Part shown: positions 42,739-53,100 of the stretch, piece by piece | How the letters are laid out: the number at the start of each line of letters is the position of its first letter | Position numbering within the stretch: position 1 is the first letter of the stretch | DNA from: Christensenella sp964438705 | Lineage (GTDB): Bacteria > Bacillota > Clostridia > Christensenellales > Christensenellaceae | Assembly (NCBI GenBank): GCA_964438705.1 | Contig: CAYTKQ010000012.1 | Location: 30,500-94,499 of the forward strand | Length of the DNA stretch: 64,000 nucleotides | Direction: 5' to 3' | Made by a program: the position numbers and the translations under genes | The notes under the pieces: generated by a model | Database searches by the model: none | The model's input: only the letters and a program-made list of their open reading frames with translations | What the model was told of the DNA's origin: nothing

Positions 42739-43566
42739 TCAAGACTCCAAAAACGCGTCCAGCTTCACAAATTCCGGTTTTCGCTGTGTGAAGCGGCACA
42801 CGTACTTCACGCCGCATGCGCGCATGTAGTCTACCGCGTCCGCAAAGCGGTGGCAAAGCACGTCCGCAAAGTGCGCGTCGCTGCCCACCGTCAAAACCTC
42901 GCCGCCCAGCTCCACATAGCGCTTGAGCACGCTTTTGATGGGCGTGGGCCAATCATACGAAAAATAGTTGCTGGTGTTGACCTCGATGCCCTTGCCCCGC
43001 GAGATCGCGGACAAAAGGATCGCGTCCAGCAGATCGCTGAAATCATGGTGCTCGAAGGGCGTGCGGATGTCGAGGTCCTTGATTTCGGGTACATATTTGT
43101 CCAGATAGCCGATGTGCCCCACTACGTCGAAGTCGTCGAAGCCCTGAAGGCAAAGCAGCGTTTCCTCCAAATATTCCCGCTGCGCCTGCCGCAGCGTTTT
43201 CCCAACAAAGCTGTCCCCAAAATAGGGGTCCTTTCCATTGATCGTGTGCTGCGAGGCGATCACGAAATCAAATTGCTGCTTCGCAAGGTCCTTTGTGATC
43301 TTTTCAAGCGAACCGGGCAGCAGAGAAACCTCCGCCCCGCGCTTGATGATAAGCTCGGGCGCACACGCCCGTGCCTTTTCAAGCTCGCGCGCGTACAGCG
43401 CGTAATCGAGCTCCGGCTTCACTGGATGATCGTACGGATAATCCATCTCATGATGCTCCGTGAAGCACAGTTCAGATATGCCCCGCTCACGCGCGGTCAT
43501 GGCGATGCGCGAGGGGCTGTCGTGCGCGTCTAAGGATACGTTGGAATGGACGTGGTAGTCGAACAT
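42739..43566 (-). CDS. hisJ: Histidinol-phosphatase, PHP type
   Basis: HisJ removes phosphate from histidinol phosphate in histidine synthesis. GGGAGG sets the ATG at 43566 (275 residues). The PHP metal motifs are DYHVHSN (residues 3-9), FTEHHEMD near 35-42, RGAEVSLL, ASQHTI, DVVGHIGYL and GSDAH. Other his genes are not nearby, as is usual for hisJ in Bacillota. A general PHP-type phosphoesterase is the alternative. Confidence 0.9.
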   Translation of the reverse strand: MFDYHVHSNVSLDAHDSPSRIAMTARERGISELCFTEHHEMDYPYDHPVKPELDYALYARELEKARACAPELIIKRGAEVSLLPGSLEKITKDLAKQQFDFVIASQHTINGKDPYFGDSFVGKTLRQAQREYLEETLLCLQGFDDFDVVGHIGYLDKYVPEIKDLDIRTPFEHHDFSDLLDAILLSAISRGKGIEVNTSNYFSYDWPTPIKSVLKRYVELGGEVLTVGSDAHFADVLCHRFADAVDYMRACGVKYVCRFTQRKPEFVKLDAFLES

Positions 43567-43597
43567 GGATGCCTCCCGTAAAAAAGTCGTTATCTCC

Positions 43598-43648
43598 ATT
43601 ATAACGGAGTCCCCGGCGTTGTCAATCAAGGTGATTTTGTGCTATACT
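43598..43648. promoter_or_regulatory. Divergent promoters of hisJ and queT sharing the -35 position
   Basis: Minus strand: TTGACA (43620-43625), 16 bp, TATAAT (43598-43603) towards hisJ. Plus strand: TTGTCA (43619-43624), 18 bp, TATACT (43643-43648, extended TGC) towards queT. The two -35 boxes are the two strands of almost the same seven bases, so the promoters should compete for polymerase. Confidence 0.82.
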
Positions 43649-43687
43649 GATGAATGATTTAACTTGATTGGAGGAACCATAAACAGA

Positions 43688-44179
43688 ATGGAACAAACGT
43701 CCAAAACGCGTTTCATCTGCGAAACGGCTGTCATTGCGGCGCTCTACGCCGCGCTCACATTGCTTCTGGCGCCCTTTGCCTTCGGGCAATTTCAGGTGCG
43801 CGTTTCAGAGGCGCTGTGCATCCTTCCGTTTTTTACGCCCGCGGCGGTGCCCGGGCTGTTCATCGGCTGCCTGATCGCCAACATCCTTGGCTCGGGTACG
43901 CTGGGATTGATGGACATCATCGTAGGCAGCCTCGCCACCCTGCTTGCTGCGTTCATCACGTGGAAGATACGCGGCAAAAGCAAATGGCTGCTGCCCCTGC
44001 CGAGCGTGCTTGCAAACGCGTTTTTGGTGGCGTGGACGCTCAATGTGATGCTCGGCCTTCCCTACTGGCTCAACGTGGCCACTGTGGGCGTGGGGCAGGC
44101 CATCGCGTGCTACGCCATCGGCATGCCGCTGTGGTTCCTGTTGAACCGCTACAAACGAAATGTTTTTCAGAGGGTATAA
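43688..44179 (+). CDS. queT: Queuosine precursor transporter QueT
   Basis: The 163-residue product has five to six membrane segments and the QueT features AVIAALYAALTLLLAPFAFGQFQVRVSEALCILPFF and VPGLFIGCLIANILGSG. It is the S-component of an ECF transporter for a queuosine precursor. The start is uncertain: the ATG at 43688 is 13 bases after GGAGG, a TTG at 43664 precedes it. No preQ1 riboswitch is seen in the short leader. Confidence 0.88.
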   Translation: MEQTSKTRFICETAVIAALYAALTLLLAPFAFGQFQVRVSEALCILPFFTPAAVPGLFIGCLIANILGSGTLGLMDIIVGSLATLLAAFITWKIRGKSKWLLPLPSVLANAFLVAWTLNVMLGLPYWLNVATVGVGQAIACYAIGMPLWFLLNRYKRNVFQRV

Positions 44180-44182
44180 AGT

Positions 44183-44770
44183 ATGATCAAAAATGTATGC
44201 GTATACGGCTCTTCCTCGTCCGTGATCGACAAAGCCTATCTTGACGCGGGGTTTCATCTGGGCGAGCTGCTTGCGCAAAATGGCTGGGGGCTGGTGTTCG
44301 GCGCGGGCGATATGGGTATGATGGGCGCAACGGCGCGCGGCACGCACAGCAAAAACGGGCGCGTGATCGGCGTGATCCCTGAATTTATGGACATTCCGGG
44401 CGTGCCCTATGAAGCGTGCGACGAATACATCGTGCTGCAAACCATGCGGCAGCGCAAGCAGAAGATGGAGGACCTTTCCGACGCGTTCATCGCCTCGGCG
44501 GGCGGCTTCGGCACCTTCGAGGAGCTTCTCGAGATCGTGACGCTCAAGCAGCTCAAACGGCACACAAAGCCGGTTGTGATCCTAAACACAAACGGTTTTT
44601 ACGACGAACTGATCGCCATGTTCGAAAAAACGGTGAAGCAGCGCTTTGCCAAGGAAGATTCACTGAGCGTCTATTCGGTGGCGCACACGCCCGAGCAGGC
44701 GATAGAAGCCATACAGAACTATCATTATATCGACACAGACCGCAAATGGTTCACGCCGGAATCGCCGTGA
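44183..44770 (+). CDS. LOG-family nucleotide phosphoribohydrolase-like protein
   Basis: The 195-residue product has the LOG pattern VCVYGSSSS, GWGLVFGAGDMGMMGATARG, VIGVIPEFM, MRQRKQKMEDLSDAFIASAGGFGTFEELLEI. The second motif is normally PGGxGTxxE; here the Pro is Ala (AGGFGTFEE) but the Gly and catalytic Glu are kept. Relatives cleave nucleoside monophosphates to a base and ribose 5-phosphate. It follows queT after three bases. Confidence 0.9.
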   Translation: MIKNVCVYGSSSSVIDKAYLDAGFHLGELLAQNGWGLVFGAGDMGMMGATARGTHSKNGRVIGVIPEFMDIPGVPYEACDEYIVLQTMRQRKQKMEDLSDAFIASAGGFGTFEELLEIVTLKQLKRHTKPVVILNTNGFYDELIAMFEKTVKQRFAKEDSLSVYSVAHTPEQAIEAIQNYHYIDTDRKWFTPESP

Positions 44771-44793
44771 GCAGGGAAAAGGAGACAGTACCT

Positions 44794-45066
44794 ATGAGAG
44801 CAGTAGTCAGCGTATTGGGGCAGGACAAACCGGGCATCATCGCGGGGATATCGACCGCGCTTTATGAGGCGAACGCCAACATCCTCGACATCACACAGAC
44901 CGTGCTTGCGGGCGAGGTGTTCGCAATGACCATGCTGGTGGACCTGTCCGCCATGAGCGCGGCCTTCGAGCAATTGAAGGAGCAGCTTTGCGCGGTGGGC
45001 GAGCAAATGGGCATCGAGGTGCGGCTGATGCGCGAAGAAATCTTCGACAGCATGCACAGGATATAA
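44794..45066 (+). CDS. ACT-domain protein (UPF0237)
   Basis: The 90-residue product is one ACT domain (MRAVVSVLGQDKPGIIAGISTALYEANANILDITQTVLAGEVFAMTMLVDLS). ACT domains bind small ligands, often amino acids. UPF0237 proteins are nearly always encoded just before UPF0210, as here with a 9-bp gap. GGAGA precedes the ATG. Confidence 0.92.
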   Translation: MRAVVSVLGQDKPGIIAGISTALYEANANILDITQTVLAGEVFAMTMLVDLSAMSAAFEQLKEQLCAVGEQMGIEVRLMREEIFDSMHRI

Positions 45067-45075
45067 GAGGTGCTT

Positions 45076-46428
45076 ATGATAAACCAGAATGACATTCTGC
45101 AGACCATCGACATGATCGCGCGGCAAAACCTTGACATCCGCACCATCACCATGGGCATTTCGCTGTTTGATTGTGTGAGCGACGACGCGGACGTGTGCGC
45201 GGCGCGGGTGTATGAAAAGATCACGAAAAAGGCAAAAGACCTCGTGAAAACGGGACAGGCCATCGAAGACGAATTCGGCATCCCCATCGTCAACAAACGT
45301 ATTTCCGTCACGCCCATCTCCCTCATTTCACAGGGGTGCGGCGATTACGTGAAGTTTGCGCACGCGATGGACAAGGCCGCGCGTGAAATGGGTGTGGACT
45401 TCATCGGCGGCTATTCCGCCTTTGTACAAAAAATGGCGACCCCCGCGGAGGCCGCGTTCATCGACTCCATCCCGCAGGCGCTTTGCGAAACGGGCATCGT
45501 GTGCTCGTCCGTTAATGTGGCCACCACCCGCGCGGGCATCAACATGGATGCGGTGAAGCGCATGGGCGAGATCATTAAGGAAAGCGCGGAGCGCACGGCC
45601 GACAAGGGCGGCCTCGGCGCGGCGAAGCTTGTGGTGTTCGCAAACGCGGTGGAGGATAACCCCTTCATGGCGGGCGCGTTTCACGGCACGGGCGAGGGCG
45701 ACTGCGTCATCAACGTGGGCGTTTCCGGCCCGGGCGTGGTGAAGGTCGCGCTCGAGGATCAGAAGGGCGCATCCTTTGACGCGGTGGCGGAGACCATCAA
45801 GACCACGGCGTTCCACATCACGCGCATGGGGCAGCTCGTGGCGCGCGAGGCAAGCAAACGGCTTGGCGTGCCCTTCGGCATCGTGGACCTTTCCCTCGCA
45901 CCAACCCCCGCCATCGGCGACAGCGTGGCGTATATCCTCGAGGAAATGGGGCTCGAGACGTGCGGCGCGCACGGCACCACGGCGGCGCTTGCGCTCCTCA
46001 ATGACGCGGTCAAAAAGGGCGGCATCATGGCGACCTCCCACGTGGGCGGGCTTTCGGGCGCGTTCATTCCGGTAAGCGAGGACGCGGGCATGATCCACGC
46101 GGCGGAGGTGGGCGCACTGACCCTCGAAAAGCTTGAGGCCATGACGTGCGTGTGCTCTGTGGGGCTTGATATGATCGCGCTGCCCGGCGACACCCCGGCA
46201 GAGGTGCTTTCCGCCATCATGGCGGACGAGGCGGCAATCGGCATGGTCAACACCAAGACCACGGCGGTGCGCCTCATCCCGGTACCCGACAAAAAGGTGG
46301 GCGACTATGTGGATTTCGGCGGGCTTTTAGGCCGTGCGCCCATCATGGAATACAACCACCATTCCCCGAAGGAATTCATTGCGCGCGGGGGGCGCATCCC
46401 CGCGCCGCTGCACGCGCAGCGAAACTGA
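45076..46428 (+). CDS. PFL-like UPF0210 family protein
   Basis: The 450-residue product begins INQNDILQTIDMIARQNLDIRTITMGISLFDC and contains VNKRISVTPISLI, FIGGYSAFVQKM, ETGIVCSSVNVATTRAGINMDAVKRMG, the GVSGPGVVK block and GLDMIALPGDTP. It belongs to UPF0210, related in fold to pyruvate formate-lyase but lacking its known activity; no reaction has been assigned that I know of. AGAGG sets the ATG at 45076, six bases inside the longer frame. The fixed pairing with an ACT protein suggests ligand control. Confidence 0.92.
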   Translation: MINQNDILQTIDMIARQNLDIRTITMGISLFDCVSDDADVCAARVYEKITKKAKDLVKTGQAIEDEFGIPIVNKRISVTPISLISQGCGDYVKFAHAMDKAAREMGVDFIGGYSAFVQKMATPAEAAFIDSIPQALCETGIVCSSVNVATTRAGINMDAVKRMGEIIKESAERTADKGGLGAAKLVVFANAVEDNPFMAGAFHGTGEGDCVINVGVSGPGVVKVALEDQKGASFDAVAETIKTTAFHITRMGQLVAREASKRLGVPFGIVDLSLAPTPAIGDSVAYILEEMGLETCGAHGTTAALALLNDAVKKGGIMATSHVGGLSGAFIPVSEDAGMIHAAEVGALTLEKLEAMTCVCSVGLDMIALPGDTPAEVLSAIMADEAAIGMVNTKTTAVRLIPVPDKKVGDYVDFGGLLGRAPIMEYNHHSPKEFIARGGRIPAPLHAQRN

Positions 46429-46510
46429 TTTTTCTGTTACAGCGCGTTGAGAATGCGTTATATATACGGTATGTAATTTCATTTGCCGCAACCGCAAAGG
46501 AGTATAGCTT

Positions 46511-48385
46511 ATGCAAGACCTTACAAGAGAGCAGATCGACCGGAAATACAAATGGACGCTGGAGGACATCTACGCGACGGACGAGGCGTGGGAGGCGGAC
46601 CGCAAAAAGCTCGAGAAGCTGATGAAGGACGTTCCCCATATCGAAAAGACGCTGACCAAGGATGAGGACAGCCTCGCGGACGCGCTCGTTTCCATGGAAA
46701 AGATGGAGCATATCGCGGGTGATCTTTATGTATACGCAAAAATGCGGCGCGATGAGGACAACGCAAACACCACCTATCAGGCGATGACGGCGCGCGCGCT
46801 GGATATCAACGTGCGCCTGTCAAGCGCGCTTTCGTTTGTGAGCCCTGCGCTTTTGAAGCTGAAGTCCGGCGTGCTGGAGGAATATATCGCCGCGGCAAAG
46901 CCCCACTGCAAAAAGGGCCACGACCCAAAAACATGCAAAAAGGGCGGCCACTGCGCCAAATGCGGTAATTTCGTAAAGGGCAGCAAAAAGCTGGCGCCCT
47001 ACGATTTCATGCTCAAAGAGCTGATTCGCGGGAAAAAGCATGTGCTTTCCCAAAAAGAGGAGAAGCTGCTTTCCATGACAGCGGAGATCGCGGGCGCGCC
47101 CAAGGACATCTTCACCATGCTGGAAAATGCGGACATGAAATATGGCAGCGTGAAGGATGCGGACGGCAGCAGCGTGCAGCTTTCACACGGCAAATACATC
47201 GTCATGATGCAAAGCAAGGAGCGCAAGGTGCGTAAAAACACCTACGAAACCTACTATAATTCGTATAAGGGTATGATCAACACGCTTGGCACAGCCTATT
47301 CCGCAAGCGTCAAAAAGGATATCTTCTATGCGCGGGCCAAGAACTTTCAAAGCGCGCTCGAGCGTTCGCTTTTTTCGGACAATGTGCCCGTCGCGCTCTA
47401 CGACAACCTGATCGATACCGTGCACAAAAACCTGCCCGTTATGCACCGCTATGTGGATGTGCGCAAAAAGGCGCTCGGCCTTAAAGACCTTGCGATGTAC
47501 GACATCTATGTTCCGCTGGTGGAGGAAGCCCACGGGGAATATTCCTACGAGCAGGCAATGGACATGGTGAAATCCGGCCTTCATGTGCTGGGCGACGAAT
47601 ATGCGGGCCTTTTGCAGAGCGCGCAGGACACAGGATGGATCGACGTATACGAAACCCCGGGCAAGACGAGCGGGGCCTATTCGTGGGGCGTTTACGGCGT
47701 GCACCCCTATGTGTTGCTCAACCATCGCGGAGACCTCGACAGCGTGTTTACCATCGCGCACGAGCTAGGCCACGCCATGCATTCTTATTATTCAAACAAA
47801 AACCAGCCGGAAGCAAAGGCGGGATATACGATTTTTGTTGCGGAGGTGGCGAGCACGGTCAACGAGATATTGCTTACGCACCATCTGCTCAACACGCTTG
47901 AGGGCACGGAGCGTAAATATGTGCTCAACCATTACCTCGATCAGTTCCGCACCACCGTGCTGCGGCAGACGATGTTTGCGGAGTTTGAAAAGCTGACCCA
48001 CGCGGCGGCGGAGGCGGGCGACGCGCTGACGCACGACCGTCTGTGCCTGATGTACGGCGATCTGAACGCCATGTATCACGGGCCGGGCATCGCGCGTGAC
48101 GACACCATTTCCTTTGAATGGTCGCGCATCCCGCATTTTTACAACGCGTTTTACGTCTATAAATACGCCACAGGCTTTTCGTGCGCGGTCAAGATCGCTT
48201 CGGATATCCTAAGCGGCAAGAAGAACGCGGTCGCCGATTACATCAAATTCCTTTCCTCGGGCGGCAGCAACTACCCGCTCGAGCTTTTGAAGATCGCGCA
48301 TGTAGACCTTGCGGGCGGCGAGCCGGTGGAGGTGTGCATGAGCGAATTTGCAAAGGCGCTCGACGAATTCGACCGCATGCTGTGA
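46511..48385 (+). CDS. pepF: Oligoendopeptidase F (M3B) with Cys/His insertion
   Basis: PepF cleaves peptides in the cytoplasm. The 624-residue product has the M3 zinc site HELGH (His417, Glu418, His421) in VFTIAHELGHAMHSYYS, a further Glu in EVASTVNE, and the C-terminal HGPGIARDDTISFEWSRIPHFYNAFYVYKYATGF. Between the usual EEYIAA and APYDFMLKEL segments there is an extra stretch of about 27 residues (131-157) with His132, Cys133, His137, Cys142, His147, Cys148 and Cys151, which looks like a metal-binding knuckle and is not part of the PepF proteins I know. Confidence 0.92.
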   Translation: MQDLTREQIDRKYKWTLEDIYATDEAWEADRKKLEKLMKDVPHIEKTLTKDEDSLADALVSMEKMEHIAGDLYVYAKMRRDEDNANTTYQAMTARALDINVRLSSALSFVSPALLKLKSGVLEEYIAAAKPHCKKGHDPKTCKKGGHCAKCGNFVKGSKKLAPYDFMLKELIRGKKHVLSQKEEKLLSMTAEIAGAPKDIFTMLENADMKYGSVKDADGSSVQLSHGKYIVMMQSKERKVRKNTYETYYNSYKGMINTLGTAYSASVKKDIFYARAKNFQSALERSLFSDNVPVALYDNLIDTVHKNLPVMHRYVDVRKKALGLKDLAMYDIYVPLVEEAHGEYSYEQAMDMVKSGLHVLGDEYAGLLQSAQDTGWIDVYETPGKTSGAYSWGVYGVHPYVLLNHRGDLDSVFTIAHELGHAMHSYYSNKNQPEAKAGYTIFVAEVASTVNEILLTHHLLNTLEGTERKYVLNHYLDQFRTTVLRQTMFAEFEKLTHAAAEAGDALTHDRLCLMYGDLNAMYHGPGIARDDTISFEWSRIPHFYNAFYVYKYATGFSCAVKIASDILSGKKNAVADYIKFLSSGGSNYPLELLKIAHVDLAGGEPVEVCMSEFAKALDEFDRML

Positions 48386-48394
48386 CGATTCCAT

Positions 48395-49027
48395 ATGGAA
48401 CCCATCATTTATCGGAACATCGAGGAAAAAGACCATCCGCAAATCAGCGGTATGCTTTGCGGCGTTTGGCGTTTTGACAGATACATCGCAGACGCGGCAA
48501 CAGCGGCGCGCGCGGGCGAATCGTTTTTCATGTCCTATCTCGCACGGCAAAACTACGCGGAGGTCGCGGCGCGCGGCGGCGAGATTTTGGGCGTGCTGCT
48601 CGGCCATTTGAAATCCATGCCCTTTCCCAAAGAACATAAAAAATGGGAGGCGGAAGCACGGCGCAGGCTGTTTTTTTTCAATCACTCGAAAGAGGGAAAA
48701 AGGTTCTGCGAGGCGCAAAAGCGCACCGCAAAATTTGAGGCGGCCCTCTTGGGCCCGCACGAAGACCGCTTCGACGCAGAGCTTGTGCTGTTTGCAAGCG
48801 CGCCCGCCGCGCGCGGGCAGGGCGTGGGCAAAGCGCTGCTTTCGCGTTACAACACCTTTTTGAAGGAGCACGGCGCAAAAAAAGCGTTTTTGCTGACGGA
48901 CAGCTTTTGCAACTTCGGCTTTTACGATCACCTCGGCTATGAACGCATCGCGCAGACAGAAGGCTTCCTCGGCATCGAACGGGACGGGAAACCGTTTGAG
49001 TTCTATTTGTATGGCTACGATGTTTGA
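48395..49027 (+). CDS. GNAT acetyltransferase
   Basis: The 210-residue product has the acetyl-CoA site in ASAPAARGQGVGKALLSRYNTFLKEHG (R-G-Q-G-V-G-K) and FYDHLGYERIA near the end. An N-terminal insertion (residues about 75-120, rich in Arg, Lys and Phe) separates the first strands from the core. It starts nine bases after pepF. The substrate is unknown. Confidence 0.83.
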   Translation: MEPIIYRNIEEKDHPQISGMLCGVWRFDRYIADAATAARAGESFFMSYLARQNYAEVAARGGEILGVLLGHLKSMPFPKEHKKWEAEARRRLFFFNHSKEGKRFCEAQKRTAKFEAALLGPHEDRFDAELVLFASAPAARGQGVGKALLSRYNTFLKEHGAKKAFLLTDSFCNFGFYDHLGYERIAQTEGFLGIERDGKPFEFYLYGYDV

Positions 49028-49092
49028 TTGCATTCAAAATATCCGTGTGTTAAAATAATGGTATCAACCTACAAGCTATGGAGGTCATCACT

Positions 49093-49899
49093 ATGAAACT
49101 TTGCTTTTCCACACTGGGCTGCCCGGAATGGAGCTTTTCGGATATTGTTGCCACCGCGTGCGATATGGGCTACGACGGCATCGAGATTCGCGGCATCGGC
49201 AACGTGATCGATGCGGCGCGCATCCCTGAATTTTTCCCCGCCGCAGCGTCTAAAACGCGGAAAAGGCTCGAGGACAAGGGGCTTACCATCGCCTGCCTGA
49301 CCTCCGCGTGCTATATGAACGACACGAGCCACATCGACGACGTGCTCTACCTTGCCAAGGCGTATGTGGATACCGCGCACGATATGAACATCAAAAACAT
49401 CCGCGTACTGGGGGATTTCGGCCCGGAGCAGAGCGGAGCGCTCAACATCGGCGAGATCGCCGCGCGCATCAAGGAGCTTGCCTTGTATGCGAAGAGCGAG
49501 GATGTGAACATTCTCGTGGAGACCAACGGCTTTTTTGCGGATTCGCGCAACATGGAAAAGCTGATGAACGAAATCGACGAGGAAAACACGGGCGTGCTGT
49601 GGGATATCCACCACCCCTTCCGCTATTTCGGCGAAACGCCGGAACAAACCCTCGGCATACTTGGCGATCTTGTGCGCCACGTGCACATAAAGGATTCCGT
49701 GATGGCAGACGGCAAGCTCAATTATACGATGGTGGGCTATGGGGATATTCCCGTGCGCGAATGCGTCGAGCGCCTGAACGCCATCGGCTACGACGGCTAC
49801 TATTCCCTCGAATGGCTCAAGCGGTGGGATCTTTCCCTCGAAGAGCCGGGCATCGCGTTTGCGTCGTATGTCAGCTACATGAACTCGCTCGAAAAGTAA
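49093..49899 (+). CDS. Sugar phosphate isomerase/epimerase-like TIM barrel
   Basis: GGAGG sets the ATG at 49093 (268 residues). The product begins KLCFSTLGCPEWSFSDIVATACDMGYDGIEIRG, then has RLEDKGLTIACLTS, VNILVETNGFF, GVLWDIHHPFR, VRHVHIKDS and GYYSLEW, the metal-binding positions of the xylose isomerase-like/endonuclease IV superfamily (AP_endonuc_2). Its substrate is probably a sugar or inositol derivative. It has its own spacer from the GNAT gene and ends in a terminator. Confidence 0.87.
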   Translation: MKLCFSTLGCPEWSFSDIVATACDMGYDGIEIRGIGNVIDAARIPEFFPAAASKTRKRLEDKGLTIACLTSACYMNDTSHIDDVLYLAKAYVDTAHDMNIKNIRVLGDFGPEQSGALNIGEIAARIKELALYAKSEDVNILVETNGFFADSRNMEKLMNEIDEENTGVLWDIHHPFRYFGETPEQTLGILGDLVRHVHIKDSVMADGKLNYTMVGYGDIPVRECVERLNAIGYDGYYSLEWLKRWDLSLEEPGIAFASYVSYMNSLEK

Positions 49900-49918
49900 G
49901 CGCTCATAAAAAACGCCT

Positions 49919-49949
49919 GAGGAGCTGCCAATCGGAAGCTCCTTTTTTG
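49919..49949 (+). terminator. Terminator after the TIM-barrel gene
   Basis: AGGAGCT, loop GCCAATCGGA, AGCTCC and six T. Confidence 0.82.
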
Positions 49950-50169
49950 TTGTGCCAAAACAGAAAAAACAGGCGCGGCAGACGAAGCGCGCACGGCCCC
50001 TCATACTTTTTTGACCATTTTTGGCTGATATACAAAATTTTAATAATACGGTATAATGTAGGTTAAACTATATGACAGCCGGGAATATACGGCTTTGAAA
50101 CGGCCGTTTATAAACAAGGAGCTTTCGGCTCAAACAATGTGCGCAGGAAAACCGGGGAGGGGAAAAAGG
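49950..50169 (+). promoter_or_regulatory. Leader region of the surface-protein gene
   Basis: An isolated TATAAT lies at 50052-50057 without a good -35, in an AT-rich stretch. The leader then holds AGCC...CGGCT and the palindrome AAACGGCCGTTT (50096-50107), which could form a hairpin. The frame open from 50095 is not taken as coding because GGGGAGGGG at about 50153-50161 points to the ATG at 50170. Confidence 0.5.
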
Positions 50170-53100
50170 ATGAAACGAACGATACAAAAAAGTTTGGCGG
50201 CGCTTTTGTGTGTGGTGCTGGTGCTGGGGCTGAGCGCGCCGGTGCTGGCAGAGAGCACCTCCGCCGGGAACGGCAGTGTGCCTGACGGTGCATCGGGGCT
50301 TAACGATGTTTGCCATACGGCGCACGACGCAGGCTGCGGCTACACAGAAGCCGTGCCCGCCGCGCCGTGCGCGCATTGGTCGGAGGGCGGCGGCGATTCC
50401 TGCTTGCCCGAAGACGCAAGCGAGGATACTGTCTGTGCCCATGAGGACGGCTGCGGCTATGCCGGGGCCATAGACGGTGCGCCCTGCACCCATTCCTGTG
50501 CTGTGTGCGCGCCTGTTCCGGTTGAAACAGATGCGCTCTCTTTGGTGCGGCAGGCGCAGGCCGGGCTGGAATCCGCGCCGCGCGGGCGGGCGGCGAACCC
50601 CGCCGTGTTTGGCCAAAACCCGACCCAGCCCTTTTTGCTGACCACCAAAGAGCAGCTAAAGGAGCTGGCCACGCTGGTAAACGGCAATGAGCGCTATGGC
50701 GGGGGCGCGTATTCCTATGCTTCGGCGTATTACAAATTGCAAAACGACATCGATTTCGCGGGTGAGCTTGCTTCGTCCATCGGCGGCGCGGCCACGCCGT
50801 TTGCGGGGTATATTGACGGCGGAAACAAGAGCATAACAGGCTTTTTGCTGACAGCGCCGATGCGCGGCGACCCCTACAAAGGGCTGTTTGCAAACTATAC
50901 GGCGGGAAACATCCAAAACCTGACGGCAACGCTCATTTATGAGGGCGACGGCAGCGCGGCAGCCCCCTATGAAATCGGCACGGCGGCCCAGCTTGCAAAG
51001 CTTGCGGAGCTGGTGAACGCGGGCACCGCAAGCTACAACGGCGCGCATTACCTGCTGACGGCGGACATCGACCTTTCCGCCTACAGTGGCGGCACGGGCT
51101 GGACGCCCATCGGCAACAACGCAAATCGTTTCAAGGGCAGCTTTGACGGCGGCGGGTATGCGGTGCGCAATTTGAAAACAGCAAATGCTTCGGGCTTATT
51201 CGGGGTGATATCCGGCGCGGACGCGCTGGTGAAAGATGTGGGCGTTGTGGACTGCGACGTCACAGGTGCCGGCGGCGTGGTGGATTGGAACGACGGGGGC
51301 ACGGTGCTAAACTGCTATGTCACGGGCAGCGTGAGCGGCGCCGCAAACGTTGGCGGTGTGGTGGGGACGAACAGCGGCACGGTGCAAGGCTGCTATTCCG
51401 CCGCCGATGTGACAAGCACGGCGACCAGCGGCAGGAGTGACACCGGCGGCGTGGTGGGTTGGAACAACGGGGGCACGGTGCTAAACTGCTATGCCACGGG
51501 CAGCGTGAGCGGCACACGCAACAATGTCGGCGGCGTGGTGGGGAACAACACGTACGGAACCACGCGAAGCTGCTATGCCACCGGCAGCGTGACAAGCAAT
51601 GGGGACAACGTCGGCGGCGTGGTGGGGGACAGCAGCTTCAGCACGGTGAAAAACTGCGCGGCGCTCAGCAGGAGCGTGAATGCAGCCGACCTCACGGGCC
51701 GCGTGAGGGGCGAATACGGCGGCGGCGGCAGCAGCAATAACTACGCGTGGGGGGGCATGGAAATCACCATAGCCGGTGCTCCCAAAGACCCGCTTAAGAA
51801 AGGGACAGACAACTTCGACGGTGCGGATATTTCTTATACAAACGGCGCGTTCAGCCCCACGCTGGAAAGCATTCTGGGCGGGGATGGCACGGTGTGGGAT
51901 TACAGCACCCCACTGCCCACGCTGATCGGCTTGCGCGGGCAGAGCGGGCAGCTGCCCGTGTATCTAGGCGGCAGCTATTTCGCGGGCGGCAGCGGCACAG
52001 CGGCAGACCCCTATGAAATCGGCACGGCGGAGCAGCTTGCAAAGCTTGCGGAGCTGGTGAACGAGGGCAACGCAGGCTATAACGCCGCGCACTACAAGCT
52101 GACGGCGGACATCGATCTTTCCGCCTACAGCGGCGGCACGGGCTGGACGCCCATCGGCAACGACACAAATTATTTCAAGGGCGTGTTTGACGGCGGCGGT
52201 TTTGCGGTAAAAAACCTCACCATAAACAGGGCGGCGAATTATCAGGGTCTGTTCGGGTATATATCCGACGCGGGCGCGCTGGTGAAGAACTTGGGCGTTA
52301 AAAACTGCGACGTTGCAGGCGTAAACTACGTTGGCGGCGTGGCGGGAGAGAACGCAGGCACGGTGCAAAGCTGCTATGTCACCGGAAATGTGAGCAGCGG
52401 ACGTATCAATGCGGGCGGCGTGGTGGGTTGGAACAACGGGGGCACGGTTCAAAACTGCTATGCCAACGCCAACGTGAACAGCGGAGGGAACAACGCGGGC
52501 GGCGTGGTGGGGAACAACACGTACGGAACCACGCAAAGCTGCTACGCCACCGGCAGCGTGAGTGGTAATACGAATAACGGCGGCGTGGTGGGGGACGGCA
52601 GCAACAGCGCGGTGAAAAACTGCGCGGCGCTCAGCAGAAGCGTGAATGCAGCCGACCTCACGGGAGGCCGCGTGACGGGAGAATACATGTCCTATGTGGG
52701 CACGAGGACAGATAACTACGCGTGGGGGGGCATGGAAATAACCATAGGCGGCAATCCCAAAGACCCGCTGAAAAATACCGCAGACGGCGTAGACGGTGCG
52801 GATCTTTCTTATGCAAACGGCGCGTTCAGCCCCACGCTGCAAAGCATTCTGGGCGGGGAAGGCACGGTGTGGAATTACAGCACCCCCCTGCCCACGCTGG
52901 TGGGCTTGCGCGGGCAGAGCGGGGCGCTTCCCGCGTATCTTAGCGGCAGCTATTTCGCGGGCAGCGGCACAGCGGCAGACCCCTACCGGATCGGCACGGC
53001 GGAGCAGCTCAAAACACTTGCCGATCTGGTGAACGCAAACGTTTCGCCCTATGCCGACGCAGGGGTGTATTACAAGCTCACGGCGGATATAGACCTTTCC

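Noticed and set aside
43649..43687. preQ1 riboswitch before queT
   Set aside because: The leader is too short and lacks the preQ1 stem and A-rich tail.
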